Source: a virus. Taken from it: a stretch of 64,000 nucleotides of DNA. This document shows positions 50,504-59,259 of this stretch, one piece after another. The stretch lies in IMG/VR virus record IMGVR_UViG_3300010938_000951, positions 62,001 through 126,000 of that record; one strand, written 5' to 3'. The notes beneath the pieces are model-generated. The model was not told the DNA's origin. It was given only the letters and a program-made list of their open reading frames with translations, and made no database searches. The position numbers were made by a program, and so were the translations under genes. Numbering within the stretch: position 1 is the stretch's first letter; each line of letters starts with the position of its first letter.

Positions 50504-50740
50504 ATGTTAAAGATAGTTACCAACCATAATAAACAAGATGTGACGTACTCTTTTACAATCGGACAAGAGTTTCCAGAAGTTCAAGGCAAGTTGTTGCGAG
50601 TAGAGTTGAATGGACAAGAACTGCAAAAGCTTATTAAGGAAAAAGAAATACCTATCTGCGCTATTGATAATTCCTATCTCATCTGGCATGGCAAACAAGC
50701 TGGCGGTATCCTAAAGTTATTACGCGAGATATTATGTTAG
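50504..50740 (+). CDS. hypothetical protein (78 aa)
   Basis: ATG at 50504 (a TTG lies two codons earlier). Beta-rich N-terminus, helical end (GGILKLLREIL). Overlaps the next gene by 7 nt. Not recognised. Confidence 0.5.
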   Translation: MLKIVTNHNKQDVTYSFTIGQEFPEVQGKLLRVELNGQELQKLIKEKEIPICAIDNSYLIWHGKQAGGILKLLREILC

Positions 50741-51042
50741 AAATAATTATCACATTATTTGCAATCTACGGTTTAGCTTTCTTAATCAAAGAAAGTTCTG
50801 GCCCCTTTGATGTCATGGATAAGACACGTTCATGGCTTATGAGAAATAAGTATGTTGGAGTCTTCTTCTTTAAATTATTAGATTGTTATTTCTGTGTAGG
50901 GTGCCATTGTGGATGGATCGTCTATCTGTTGAGCCACGAATCTTATAAGTGGCAATTTTTTGTATTGTGGACCCTTGCGGGCGGAGCGATCAGCCTTATA
51001 TTAAACGGGCTGCACACGAAGCTGCATGCTTCGCACAGCTAA
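50734..51042 (+). CDS. DUF1360-like membrane protein (102 aa)
   Basis: Hydrophobic helices at about 2-18, 40-65 and 72-90 with the LLDCYFCVGCHCG motif typical of DUF1360 proteins. Probably in the inner membrane. Function unknown; phage homologues are common. Confidence 0.72.
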   Translation: MLEIIITLFAIYGLAFLIKESSGPFDVMDKTRSWLMRNKYVGVFFFKLLDCYFCVGCHCGWIVYLLSHESYKWQFFVLWTLAGGAISLILNGLHTKLHASHS

Positions 51043-51065
51043 TAGCACTTTTAGTGTATAAGTAG

Positions 51066-51272
51066 GTGAAATATTGCCTGCTTTTGTTGTTTTTACTGAC
51101 TGGCTGCGTCAAATTCGATGCTCCTGTCCCCTGGAAGCAACCAGATAAATCTTCAATAACTTGTACGGGTGATACTTGTTGTTATCCGTCTACTCCAAAC
51201 ACTATGCAGTGTATTTATACCCAGCCATTAAGCGGAACTGTAATGGTGTATATTAAAATTGTTGAAAAGTAA
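51066..51272 (+). CDS. small lipoprotein (68 aa)
   Basis: GTG start. Basic residue, hydrophobic stretch and LLTGC lipobox, so Cys14 would be lipidated. The mature part is Pro/Thr-rich with four more cysteines. Outer-membrane spanin subunits look like this, but no matching inner spanin lies beside it. Confidence 0.65.
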   Translation: MKYCLLLLFLLTGCVKFDAPVPWKQPDKSSITCTGDTCCYPSTPNTMQCIYTQPLSGTVMVYIKIVEK

Positions 51273-51385
51273 TTTGTCGAGAAAAAGTTCATTTCTCATC
51301 ATTCTTAATTGAGTTTGAAAGAACTCTCCGATAATTTATCAAATTGACTCAATATAGTCATCCGAAACTACGATAAGAGGAAAAT

Positions 51386-52888
51386 ATGGCAGCCCTGAAA
51401 GCATATTCTGCTGGTGAAGAACCGAATTTCCCAGCCAATTATGACGTGACTAAGCGTACTACGCTAAATTTCACGGATGTGATTAACAATAATAACAAAT
51501 ACTACAACCTAGAAGTACAGGTTGCAAAGAATGGTGAAGCTCGTATTTTTACCCAGTATGGACGAGTTGGTGGTACCGCAGCCAAAGAGTACAGAATTTG
51601 TAATTCGCAATCTCATGCTGAAACCGAAGCAGACAAAATCATCAAATCAAAAACCAAGAAAGGCTATGTTGAAGTCAAATTGGTTCAGGCCGCTGTAGGC
51701 TCTGATGTTGGTAAGTCTAAGGTTGATAATAGCACTGTATCTGTTGATGCTTTGAAGAAAGCCGGAGTACAGGTCAAAGAAGAAGGCGAACAGTCTAAAT
51801 TGCACCCAGAAGTACAAGATTTAGTTCGTACCTGGTTCGGCGTTACACAGGAGTTCATTGAGCTAAATTTGGACACCAAAAAGTGTCCTCTTGGGCAACT
51901 TTCTCTTGATCAGCTTACCAAAGGCAAAGATATTCTTGAAGAGGCCCGCAAGATTGTTCATATGAAAAAGCCTGATATTCAGGAATTGAACAAGTTAACT
52001 AATCTTTATTATTCTAATATCCCACACAATTTTGGGTATCGTAGGTTAGACGCTGATGGTCTTCGTTTAGATGCTGACGATAAAATTGATAAAGCCTTTG
52101 ACATTCTTGATGTTTTCGGAGACGCCAAGAATGTTCAAGCGGTTATCTCTAAAAAGAGTGCCGTTGATTCTCAGTATGCTACATTGAACGCCCAATTAGA
52201 GTATGTAGACCCAACTGATCCAACTTGGAAATGGTTGGAGGCAATGGTTCATGAAACTCGCGCTAGCAATCATTCTGGTTTGGGCAAACTAAAAGTTCAC
52301 AAAATTTTTAAGCTTGCTAGAAACAACGAAGAAAAATACTTTTTAGAAACTGCACAAGAGATTGCTAAGAAGTGTGGTAAGTGGAATCCTTCTCCAATTT
52401 ATTCTAACTTGGTTAAGAGGCGCCCAGACGTTCCAAAGGAACTTCAAGAACTATACCAAAAGGCAAATATTCTTCCTGGTTGGCACGGCACTCGTCGAGC
52501 TAATATGATTGGTATTACTACCAAGGGCCTTTTGATCCGTCCATCTGGTGTTATCCATGCGGGCTCTATGTATGGTGACGGTATTTACTGGGCCGTTCAT
52601 AGTACAAAATCTATGAACTATTGTGATGTCAAGGGCTCGTATTGGGCACAAGGAAGCAACAAAACAGCATATCTCTTCTTGGGGGATGTAGCTTTTGGCA
52701 ATCAAGAGATGGCTGGCGGTTCTCGTATGTATACCAAGAAAAATATTGAGCCCAACCATTCTGTATGGGCTAAATCTGGCGGGTCTTCTGGATTGTACAA
52801 TGATGAGTTGATCACTTATAGTGCGTCTGGTCCCGGACAACAACATTCTCTTCGATACATTATCGAATTCGAAACTCAGGCACGATAA
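51386..52888 (+). CDS. poly(ADP-ribose) polymerase with WGR domain
   Basis: Uses NAD+ to attach ADP-ribose. Residues about 20-110 form a WGR domain (QYGRVGG at 57-63, Tyr in place of Trp), which in PARP1-3 senses DNA breaks. Residues about 140-270 resemble the helical regulatory domain. The catalytic domain holds the H-Y-E set: H367 in GWHGTRR, a Tyr in SMNYC near 411, and E474 in YNDELITY. 500 residues, complete. The retained Glu favours chain elongation. The 113-nt gap upstream has a weak TTGAGT...ATAAT pair. Rare in phages and potentially active on DNA ends. Confidence 0.94.
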   Translation: MAALKAYSAGEEPNFPANYDVTKRTTLNFTDVINNNNKYYNLEVQVAKNGEARIFTQYGRVGGTAAKEYRICNSQSHAETEADKIIKSKTKKGYVEVKLVQAAVGSDVGKSKVDNSTVSVDALKKAGVQVKEEGEQSKLHPEVQDLVRTWFGVTQEFIELNLDTKKCPLGQLSLDQLTKGKDILEEARKIVHMKKPDIQELNKLTNLYYSNIPHNFGYRRLDADGLRLDADDKIDKAFDILDVFGDAKNVQAVISKKSAVDSQYATLNAQLEYVDPTDPTWKWLEAMVHETRASNHSGLGKLKVHKIFKLARNNEEKYFLETAQEIAKKCGKWNPSPIYSNLVKRRPDVPKELQELYQKANILPGWHGTRRANMIGITTKGLLIRPSGVIHAGSMYGDGIYWAVHSTKSMNYCDVKGSYWAQGSNKTAYLFLGDVAFGNQEMAGGSRMYTKKNIEPNHSVWAKSGGSSGLYNDELITYSASGPGQQHSLRYIIEFETQAR

Positions 52889-52971
52889 TGCATTGTGAAC
52901 ATGAATGGCGTTATTTAGGCGGTCACAATGAGTTGTGGTTCTGCCTTAAATGTGGTGCATACAAACGATGA
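52888..52971 (+). CDS. 27-residue zinc-knuckle peptide
   Basis: The ATG overlaps the PARP stop (TAATG) and the TGA overlaps the next ATG. Encodes CEH near the start and CLKC near the end, enough for one zinc site. Coupled between two real genes; tiny but likely translated. Confidence 0.5.
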   Translation: MHCEHEWRYLGGHNELWFCLKCGAYKR

Positions 52972-53438
52972 ATATTTTTGTCCTTGATTATGATGTGAAA
53001 TTGGCAGCTCAAGCCCATGTTGACAAACATTGTGTCAAGATGATTTTGGAAACAACTCAACTATTAAACAATGCGTTAATTGTGGGCTCACCGGGTTACG
53101 ATCCAGTCTATCGACAAACTCATAAGAACCATCCATGTAGCATTTGGGTGGCTGAATCTGTTGCTAATTTTGAGTGGCTTTCCAATTTGGGTTTGGCGCT
53201 ATGTGAAGAATATACATATCGTTATTCTAAAACTCATAAATGTCAGCCGATTTTGCAACAATTTTCTTCCCTTATCCACACTTTAAATTTACCTCAAATT
53301 GGTTTGACCCCATATAAATTATGTATGCCAGATCAGTACAAGGTTAGCGATCCGGTGGAATCTTACCGTAACTATTATCGTGGTGATAAAGCTTACATTG
53401 CAAAGTGGTCTAAACGAGAACAACCTAAGTGGTGGTAA
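52968..53438 (+). CDS. conserved phage protein (156 aa), function unknown
   Basis: NIFVLDYDVKLAAQAHVDKH, then THKNHPCSIWVAES and LCMPDQYK, matching a family common in large phages (often with 'VVKM.LE..QLL' after the first motif). Conserved D, H and C residues look catalytic, but I know no proven activity. Confidence 0.72.
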   Translation: MNIFVLDYDVKLAAQAHVDKHCVKMILETTQLLNNALIVGSPGYDPVYRQTHKNHPCSIWVAESVANFEWLSNLGLALCEEYTYRYSKTHKCQPILQQFSSLIHTLNLPQIGLTPYKLCMPDQYKVSDPVESYRNYYRGDKAYIAKWSKREQPKWW

Positions 53439-53439
53439 T

Positions 53440-53595
53440 ATGTATTATGTAGAATATGAAGTTAGGGGATTTGATGGGCTAGTACAAAAAGCAGGACCTT
53501 ATTCTGCGGCTGAAGTTCAATATCAGCGAGATGATATTGCTGGTTATGAAGGCGTTTATAATGTAAAAGTCGTTCCAGCAGAAGAGGTCGAATGA
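53440..53595 (+). CDS. hypothetical protein (51 aa)
   Basis: TAATATG junction with the upstream gene. Compact strand-helix-strand protein (YYVEYEVRGF, then YNVKVVPAEE). Overlaps the radical SAM start by 4 nt. Not recognised. Confidence 0.55.
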   Translation: MYYVEYEVRGFDGLVQKAGPYSAAEVQYQRDDIAGYEGVYNVKVVPAEEVE

Positions 53596-54860
53596 AAATT
53601 GGATTGTTAACTTTTCCGCGACTGACCAACACCTTCTCCGTTGGTCAGCCAACACTGTTGGCCCAAAAACTTGAGCCATCTGTGTTGTACCTCTCCCCAT
53701 CTCAAGGGGAGCTGGTTTTTCTGGAGGATAATATTCCTCGCCCTGATATCGATCTATATTTGTGTTCAGTCTACACTCGTGGTTATAATGAGTTTGTCAG
53801 ATTTGCACAGGCAGTAGGTCGAGATAAAGTTGTGGCAGGAGGATATCATCCTACCGCTGAGCCAGAAGATATACTACGATACGCGCATAAAGTGGTAGTT
53901 GGTTATTGTGATAATATTGATCAAATTTTGGATGAGAAGCCTGGTATTCATAAAGGATCATTCGGGTTTACTCATATGCGAAGGGATTTGATTGATATGT
54001 CAACCTTGAAGCAAGTATATCCAGACATTCATCCTCATGATATTTCTGGCTCTATGGTTTCTTCAGTTGGTTGTCCCTATGATTGTGATTTCTGCTCTAC
54101 GCCTTCTATGTCGGGGCGCAAAATGCGCACTGCCACTTTGGGCTATGTAGAACGCGAAATTGATGATTTAGTTAAGCGTGGAGCCACTACTGTTTTCATT
54201 CGCGATGAGAGTTTTGCTACCCATCCAATGGTAAGAGAAATTGCACCATTCTTTAAAGATAAGTTCAAAGTTCTTTACTCGTTTGGAACCAGTGGCGTGT
54301 ATGCTAAACACCCAGAGATTCTCAAAGTGCTTAAAGAGAATGGTTGGCACTCTCTCAATATTGGTTTAGAAGATGTTGGGGTGAAATATAAAAAGAATAT
54401 CAATCTCAAGCTTGGCGTGGAGAATATCCATAAGAATGGCCTGCGTCATGTTATGTCATTCATTGTTAATGATGACGGTAAGACAGAAGAGGAAGCGCGA
54501 GCCAACTACAGAGCATTGTATGATGCTTTTATAGATTTGAAACCATTACAAGTGTGCGCTAACTTTTTGATGCCGTTCCCTGGAACCAAACTTTGGGAAA
54601 ATTATAAACATCGCGTGACTTCTGCTGATTTTGATCGATTCGATTCAAAAACTCCAGTTTTTACAGGTGGTGCCCTCGGGGAATGGCATAAGCGAATGTT
54701 AGTTTCAGTTCAACTAAAATATTATACTAGTGAAATCTATAATAAACAAGTCAGAGAGTTTGAATGTGGTGATTTGCTTCATCTTAGAATGAATGAGCTT
54801 GCTAAAGAGTTTCACCTAGATGATGTTCCGTGGGGCCATTTATTGGAGCTAAAAGTATGA
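53592..54860 (+). CDS. radical SAM protein with N-terminal B12-binding-like domain
   Basis: CPYDCDFC at about 160-167 binds the [4Fe-4S] cluster. Residues 1-140 form a Rossmann-like domain of the cobalamin-binding type (VVAGGYHPT, though no clear DxHxxG). Later 'SLNIGLEDVG' and MPFPGTKLWENY are typical of B12-radical SAM enzymes. 422 residues. May methylate or rearrange an unknown substrate. The nearby ferredoxin at 7625 could supply electrons. Confidence 0.88.
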   Translation: MKIGLLTFPRLTNTFSVGQPTLLAQKLEPSVLYLSPSQGELVFLEDNIPRPDIDLYLCSVYTRGYNEFVRFAQAVGRDKVVAGGYHPTAEPEDILRYAHKVVVGYCDNIDQILDEKPGIHKGSFGFTHMRRDLIDMSTLKQVYPDIHPHDISGSMVSSVGCPYDCDFCSTPSMSGRKMRTATLGYVEREIDDLVKRGATTVFIRDESFATHPMVREIAPFFKDKFKVLYSFGTSGVYAKHPEILKVLKENGWHSLNIGLEDVGVKYKKNINLKLGVENIHKNGLRHVMSFIVNDDGKTEEEARANYRALYDAFIDLKPLQVCANFLMPFPGTKLWENYKHRVTSADFDRFDSKTPVFTGGALGEWHKRMLVSVQLKYYTSEIYNKQVREFECGDLLHLRMNELAKEFHLDDVPWGHLLELKV

Positions 54861-55336
54861 TTGAGATTGTAACGGGCGACCTATTTGACGCTACTGAAAA
54901 ATATTTAGTACATCAGTGTAATTGTGTAACTAATACGGCTGCACATTTGGCGGCTGATATGTTCAAAAGGTTTCCTCATTCTGATATCTATACTTCACGT
55001 ACTGAGCCAGATAAGCCAGGACATATTATCATTCGTGGAAATGGTAAAGATGAAAGATATGTGGTTGCACTTTTGGGTCAATATTATCCGGGCCGACCTA
55101 AGTATCCAAAATCTACTTTAGATGGCCTAGCGCCTCGCGAGAAATACTTTTACCACGGACTGCTCCGCCTGGCTAAGGTCGAAGACTTGGAAAGTGTAGC
55201 ATTCCCCTGGCGCATCGGGTGCGGTGCTGCTGGTGGAGACTGGGAACATTATCTTGGTACATTGAATAATTTTGCTCAATACGTAGAACAAAAGGGCGTT
55301 AAGGTTCGCATTTATCGTAGAGAGGGAGATGAATAA
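54857..55336 (+). CDS. macrodomain protein
   Basis: IEIVTGDLFDA at the N-terminus, LVHQCNCVTNTAAHLA with the ADP-ribose Asn loop, and the phosphate loop FPWRIGCGAAGGDW match macrodomains of the ALC1/TARG1/Poa1 type. 159 residues. It binds or cleaves ADP-ribose. It abuts a NADAR gene on one side and is 2 kb from the PARP, fitting an ADP-ribose cycle. Confidence 0.93.
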   Translation: MIEIVTGDLFDATEKYLVHQCNCVTNTAAHLAADMFKRFPHSDIYTSRTEPDKPGHIIIRGNGKDERYVVALLGQYYPGRPKYPKSTLDGLAPREKYFYHGLLRLAKVEDLESVAFPWRIGCGAAGGDWEHYLGTLNNFAQYVEQKGVKVRIYRREGDE

Positions 55337-55768
55337 ATGGCTATCAAGTTTTATAAAACTAATGAGCCTTATGGTTTTTTGAATAATTTTAAAAAAGCCA
55401 GAATGTTTATTTATGGGCGGTGGTGGAATAATGTAGAAGCCGCTTATCAATCTCAAAAAACCAACGATCCTGAAGAGCAAGATATGATTTGGGCGGCGAA
55501 AACTCCACGAGAAGCTAGAAATCTTGGACAAAAAGTTAAAATGAGGGATTGTTGGGACAGAGTTAAAGACCAAGTCATGTATGAGTGTTGTATGGCTAAA
55601 TTTTTGCAACATCCTGATTTGCGCAAACAATTAGTGGAAACAGGAAATGAAGAACTAATTGAAGATTCTCCAGTAGATTCTTATTGGGGTTGTGGTTCGG
55701 ATGGGGCCGGCAAAAATATGCTAGGTAAAACACTAATGAGGATTCGAGAGGAGTTGAAAGGTGAGTAA
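55337..55768 (+). CDS. NADAR (YbiA-like) protein, copy 2
   Basis: YGFLNNF near residue 12, VEAAYQSQK near 34, YWGCGSDGAGKNMLGKTLM near the end. 143 residues. Diverged from copy 1 at 36671. The ATG directly follows the macrodomain stop, so the two are made together. Confidence 0.92.
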   Translation: MAIKFYKTNEPYGFLNNFKKARMFIYGRWWNNVEAAYQSQKTNDPEEQDMIWAAKTPREARNLGQKVKMRDCWDRVKDQVMYECCMAKFLQHPDLRKQLVETGNEELIEDSPVDSYWGCGSDGAGKNMLGKTLMRIREELKGE

Positions 55769-56105
55769 AAAAGAATTAACCGTTTGGTTTGACCAGAATG
55801 GTGATTTACTAATGCAGGGCTATAGTTACAGTCCCGCCGTGGCCGCATCTTATGGCTATAAGTCTGAAGTGGCAAAAGACTTTCGGGATACCATGAAAGT
55901 CTTGAAAATTCAGGAATATCGAAGAAAGAATGCCAGAGTTCATCTTCAATCTGTTACTTCGGGACGCAAATACTATATGTTTGTTGACGAGTTTAATGAA
56001 GTGATTCAGAAAAATCTTATTCAAAATCTTCATATCGATGGCACCTGGCGTTTCGTAAAGAAAGGAACTGGCCAAGCGCTTGAGCTTTTAGAGGCAAAAC
56101 CATGA
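55761..56105 (+). CDS. tandem paralogue C (114 aa)
   Basis: GTG start overlapping NADAR by 8 nt. TSGRKYYMFVDEF and WRFVKKGTGQALEL are shared with the next gene. Beta-rich phage family; T4-like phages carry similar proteins. Function unknown. Confidence 0.62.
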   Translation: MSKKELTVWFDQNGDLLMQGYSYSPAVAASYGYKSEVAKDFRDTMKVLKIQEYRRKNARVHLQSVTSGRKYYMFVDEFNEVIQKNLIQNLHIDGTWRFVKKGTGQALELLEAKP

Positions 56106-56428
56106 GTAAAAAGGGCGTTTTCAAAGTTTACTTTGACAATAATGGTAATTTATTACATCGTTTGTATTACTATCAGCAACAACAAGGCAATTATAGAGAA
56201 GAAGACAATCATGTCTTTACGGACAAGCTAGAATACTCTGGCTATTTTGGATCACATATTTCATTTAAATCACTGATAACTGGTAGGAAATATCATATGT
56301 TTTTATCAGATTTTCATAAGATGATGATGAAAAAGCTAATGGTGGATAACGTTATTGAAGGTGAGTTTACCTTTTGTAAAAAAGGTTCAGTACAGGGCGT
56401 CAAAATGATCCTGCCGCCCAGCCCTTGA
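56102..56428 (+). CDS. tandem paralogue D (108 aa)
   Basis: ITGRKYHMFLSDF and FTFCKKGSVQGVKMIL pair with the upstream protein. Overlaps it by 4 nt. Function unknown. Confidence 0.62.
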   Translation: MSKKGVFKVYFDNNGNLLHRLYYYQQQQGNYREEDNHVFTDKLEYSGYFGSHISFKSLITGRKYHMFLSDFHKMMMKKLMVDNVIEGEFTFCKKGSVQGVKMILPPSP

Positions 56429-56456
56429 CTTTAATTTTTGAAAATACAGATTTAGT
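56421..56456 (+). promoter_or_regulatory. possible promoter with GCCCTTGACT
   Basis: GCCCTTGACT (close to the GCGCCCTTGACA block), then weak -10 candidates TACAGA or TTTAGT. It follows the end of the paralogue pair and precedes a gene with AAGGAG. A GCCGC/GCGGC hairpin at 56464-56476 lies between. Confidence 0.4.
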
Positions 56457-56490
56457 TTATTAAGCCGCCTTGCGGCGTAAGGAGAAGCAA

Positions 56491-56991
56491 ATGTCTACTT
56501 TAGAAGATACAGTTCGTTTAGTTGTGCAGGATTTCATTAGTCGTGAAGTTCTTTTCACGGCATTAGATGTTAGTAATGCGGTTAAGCAAAGTGTACCGCA
56601 AGCCCGACACCGTGAGGTTAGGGATGTAGTTCGTAGTATGTTTAATACTGAGATTGAAACTCAGGGTTGGGCTCGAACTCCCATTACAGTTACTCTTACC
56701 GACGGCACTACAGCGGAAGCGTTGCTGTATCATCCTTTGACTGATTCATGGGATTTGGATAATAAGTATAGCACACAACAGCGTCAAGCTACTGCGTCTC
56801 GTCCTGTACTACCTACGGCCCCCGCTGTGGTTTCCCCAGCTACCACTCAAACCACTACTGGTATCACTGGTCTACCACTGAATAACCCTCCCGCACAACC
56901 AGTTGCTCCGGTTCCTGCTCCACTTCCAACCGCTCGCACTCTCTGGGATCAACTATTCCAGACACAGCCCTCGCTTTTCCCACGCAAATAA
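56491..56991 (+). CDS. hypothetical protein with Pro-rich C-terminal region (166 aa)
   Basis: Strong AAGGAG. Residues 1-95 look like a small winged-helix-type domain (FTALDVSNAVKQ, REVRDVVRSMF). Residues 100-155 are Pro/Ala/Thr-rich and probably unstructured. May bind DNA; function unknown. Confidence 0.6.
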   Translation: MSTLEDTVRLVVQDFISREVLFTALDVSNAVKQSVPQARHREVRDVVRSMFNTEIETQGWARTPITVTLTDGTTAEALLYHPLTDSWDLDNKYSTQQRQATASRPVLPTAPAVVSPATTQTTTGITGLPLNNPPAQPVAPVPAPLPTARTLWDQLFQTQPSLFPRK

Positions 56992-56993
56992 TT

Positions 56994-57797
56994 ATGCAAC
57001 GAAACATAATTTTGTATCGTGGTCTCGACTTTGAGAGAGAAGAGCTAAACGAGGCGCGCCAATTTTTTGAGTGCACCAATCGAAGGCCCGATATTCAAGA
57101 GGGTGATTTAGTAATTGGTAGGTATTCCCTGCTCCCATATTATCTTGATCAAGCAAAAGACATAGAATATGTGGGCGCTAAATTAATCAATAATTACCAC
57201 CAACACCGTTATATTGCCGATCTACAAAATTATGTTCACGATCTTCGAGAACTGACCCCTAGAACCTGGAGGAGCCCCGAAGACCTACCAGATAAGGGTC
57301 AGTTCGTTTTAAAGGGCGAAACCAATTCTCGCAAATCCAATTGGAAGCGTGATATGTTTGCGCCTGATAAAAAAACAGCAATCGAGATTTATGCACGATT
57401 GATGGACGATAGCTTAATCGGACAACAAAATATTTACATTCGTCGATATGAGCCTATGGTTACTTACATGGAAGGTATTGGCGGAATTCCGATTACTAAA
57501 GAGTTTAGATTCTTTGTCGCTTATGGGCAAATTTTGAGTGGAGGTTATTATTGGCAAAATTATATTGATGATTTGCCAGAAGTACCTTCACCCGATGAGG
57601 TCCCTCGTGAATTTTTACAGGAAGTTATCAATCGAATTGGAGACCAAGCTAATTTTTACACGATTGATGTTGGTCAATCAGTTTCTGGTAACTGGTTTGT
57701 AGTAGAGCTGAATGATGGTCAACAAGCAGGACTATCATGTAATGATGCATTCACGATGTATAAAAATCTAGATAAAGCTATCAGAAATAAAGTTTAA
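56994..57797 (+). CDS. ATP-grasp family protein, copy 2
   Basis: 267 residues. FVLKGETNSRKS (phosphate-loop strand near 103-114), YIRRYEPM, a KEFRFFVAYG strand near 168-177 and the C-terminal WFVVELNDGQ with the Mg ligands E and N. Same order as the protein at 10279, which is diverged. Probably joins an amino acid or peptide to an unknown acceptor. Converges with the minus-strand gene. Confidence 0.78.
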   Translation: MQRNIILYRGLDFEREELNEARQFFECTNRRPDIQEGDLVIGRYSLLPYYLDQAKDIEYVGAKLINNYHQHRYIADLQNYVHDLRELTPRTWRSPEDLPDKGQFVLKGETNSRKSNWKRDMFAPDKKTAIEIYARLMDDSLIGQQNIYIRRYEPMVTYMEGIGGIPITKEFRFFVAYGQILSGGYYWQNYIDDLPEVPSPDEVPREFLQEVINRIGDQANFYTIDVGQSVSGNWFVVELNDGQQAGLSCNDAFTMYKNLDKAIRNKV

Positions 57798-58408
57798 ACC
57801 TTAGTTTTATCTTCTGGCCCTAATTTACTTTCTGGTCCCAGAAGATTTCTTCTAGCTGCCGGTGGTGGCTCAGTTGGAGTTTCTGAGCGACCAATTCCTG
57901 GTGGAACAATAAGCGGATGTTGTTCCATAAATCTTTTAAGATAAGAGGCTAATTTGCCCAAGGCATCAATACTGCGAATTTGTGGATGTTGCAATCTTGC
58001 ACTAGGAATAAAATCTTCATTAGTAACTTGCAAATGGTGTTTGGCAAGGAAATCCAAGTTATCTAAAACCATTTTTGTTGGCCTATTAGAAACGTAGAAA
58101 ACTAATTTTTCAGCAGCCCTATATGGTTTGTCTTCTTGAATTCCTTTGAAGATTTGAATTAGGTCTTCACGCACATTTGCCATGGCTTTGAATAGTTTTG
58201 GATCAAATTTACGCTCTTTAAGCATCCAAAGGTCGCCTTCCATTTCATTAATAATAGCACGTAGTTGTCTATTAAAAGTATCATAGAACTTAGCAAGTCT
58301 GCCGCGCTGTTCCTGGTATTCATTGTTATATGGATTTTGCACAATAGTACCTTCATCTGCCAAAGCAACAAAATTTTCGACCATTTTTAAGATATTTTGG
58401 ATAGACAT
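57794..58408 (-). CDS. minus-strand helical protein (204 aa)
   Basis: The start at 58408 has AGG 7 nt upstream on the minus strand. The N-terminus (MSIQNILKMVENFVALADEG) resembles the two other short minus-strand proteins. Long helices follow, then a Pro-rich, charged tail. Start codons of this gene and the plus-strand gene at 58428 are only 19 nt apart, so their promoters must lie in coding DNA. Confidence 0.68.
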   Translation of the reverse strand: MSIQNILKMVENFVALADEGTIVQNPYNNEYQEQRGRLAKFYDTFNRQLRAIINEMEGDLWMLKERKFDPKLFKAMANVREDLIQIFKGIQEDKPYRAAEKLVFYVSNRPTKMVLDNLDFLAKHHLQVTNEDFIPSARLQHPQIRSIDALGKLASYLKRFMEQHPLIVPPGIGRSETPTEPPPAARRNLLGPESKLGPEDKTKV

Positions 58409-58427
58409 TTGATTACCTGATAGTAAT

Positions 58428-59045
58428 ATGAAATTATTCAATACTATTCAAGAACTATGGGACTATTGTAAATATTGTCCTATTTGTACACGAAACTGCC
58501 GTGAAGTAGTAGTTTCTGTAGGGCCAGATTATTCTTTTACACTAATAGATCATTTTAAATCTAATGATCATTTAATATTACAGTGCACTTATAAAAAGAA
58601 GGGCAATATCTATAATATTGAATATAATATCAATTGCATAGAAAATACCTTTCGTGCCGGAGAGCCAAGAGTCGTTCAAGTATCGACTGAGGCCATCACG
58701 TCTGAAAAAGTTAAAGCAGCCTACTTTTATTTCTTTATTGAGGGTTTATGTCAGGAGTGTCATTGCTCTTCGGCAAATAGCCAAGATTTAGAATTTGATT
58801 TAGAAAGTAGTACGATTTCTAATATGGGATTAGAACGTGAGAATTTTTACCTGGGCAACCATATTGAAAAATATCATGTCACTCCCATTCACGACCGCAA
58901 CGTCATGCTGGTGAGCCGACTTTATCAAACTGGAGAAGTTGGCTTTTCTGAAAGCAAGACGATAGAATTACCTATAGTTAAGCTCGATCTTTCTGACCAA
59001 GCAAAAACTGTTAACAAGCTTAAAACTCTAATTTTGTTTAGTTAA
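58428..59045 (+). CDS. zinc-finger protein with 'KLKTLILF' tail (205 aa)
   Basis: CKYCPICTRNC at about 14-24 is a likely zinc site, CQECHC at about 110 another. The beta-rich centre and the end VNKLKTLILFS match the shorter protein at 18230 (KKLKTYVLFQ). No clear RBS. Function unknown. Confidence 0.65.
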   Translation: MKLFNTIQELWDYCKYCPICTRNCREVVVSVGPDYSFTLIDHFKSNDHLILQCTYKKKGNIYNIEYNINCIENTFRAGEPRVVQVSTEAITSEKVKAAYFYFFIEGLCQECHCSSANSQDLEFDLESSTISNMGLERENFYLGNHIEKYHVTPIHDRNVMLVSRLYQTGEVGFSESKTIELPIVKLDLSDQAKTVNKLKTLILFS

Positions 59046-59055
59046 AGGGGAAATC

Positions 59056-59259
59056 ATGTCTACTTTCAGTGATGCAAATCAGGTGCGCCTTTTATTGAAA
59101 ATGAAACTATCGGTGTATGCTTGGTATAATTCTAGTACTGTCGTCTCTGTAGATGACGGTTTTGGCGTTGTTATTGGCGTCAAACAAATGGATAATAGCA
59201 TTCGTAAACTGATACCACCAGTTGTTAATGGTATTTCTGTGAAGGCAGAAGTAGAATGA
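59056..59259 (+). CDS. hypothetical protein (67 aa)
   Basis: AAAGGGGAAAT precedes the ATG. Small beta-rich protein. Overlaps the phosphoesterase gene by 4 nt. Not recognised. Confidence 0.55.
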   Translation: MSTFSDANQVRLLLKMKLSVYAWYNSSTVVSVDDGFGVVIGVKQMDNSIRKLIPPVVNGISVKAEVE

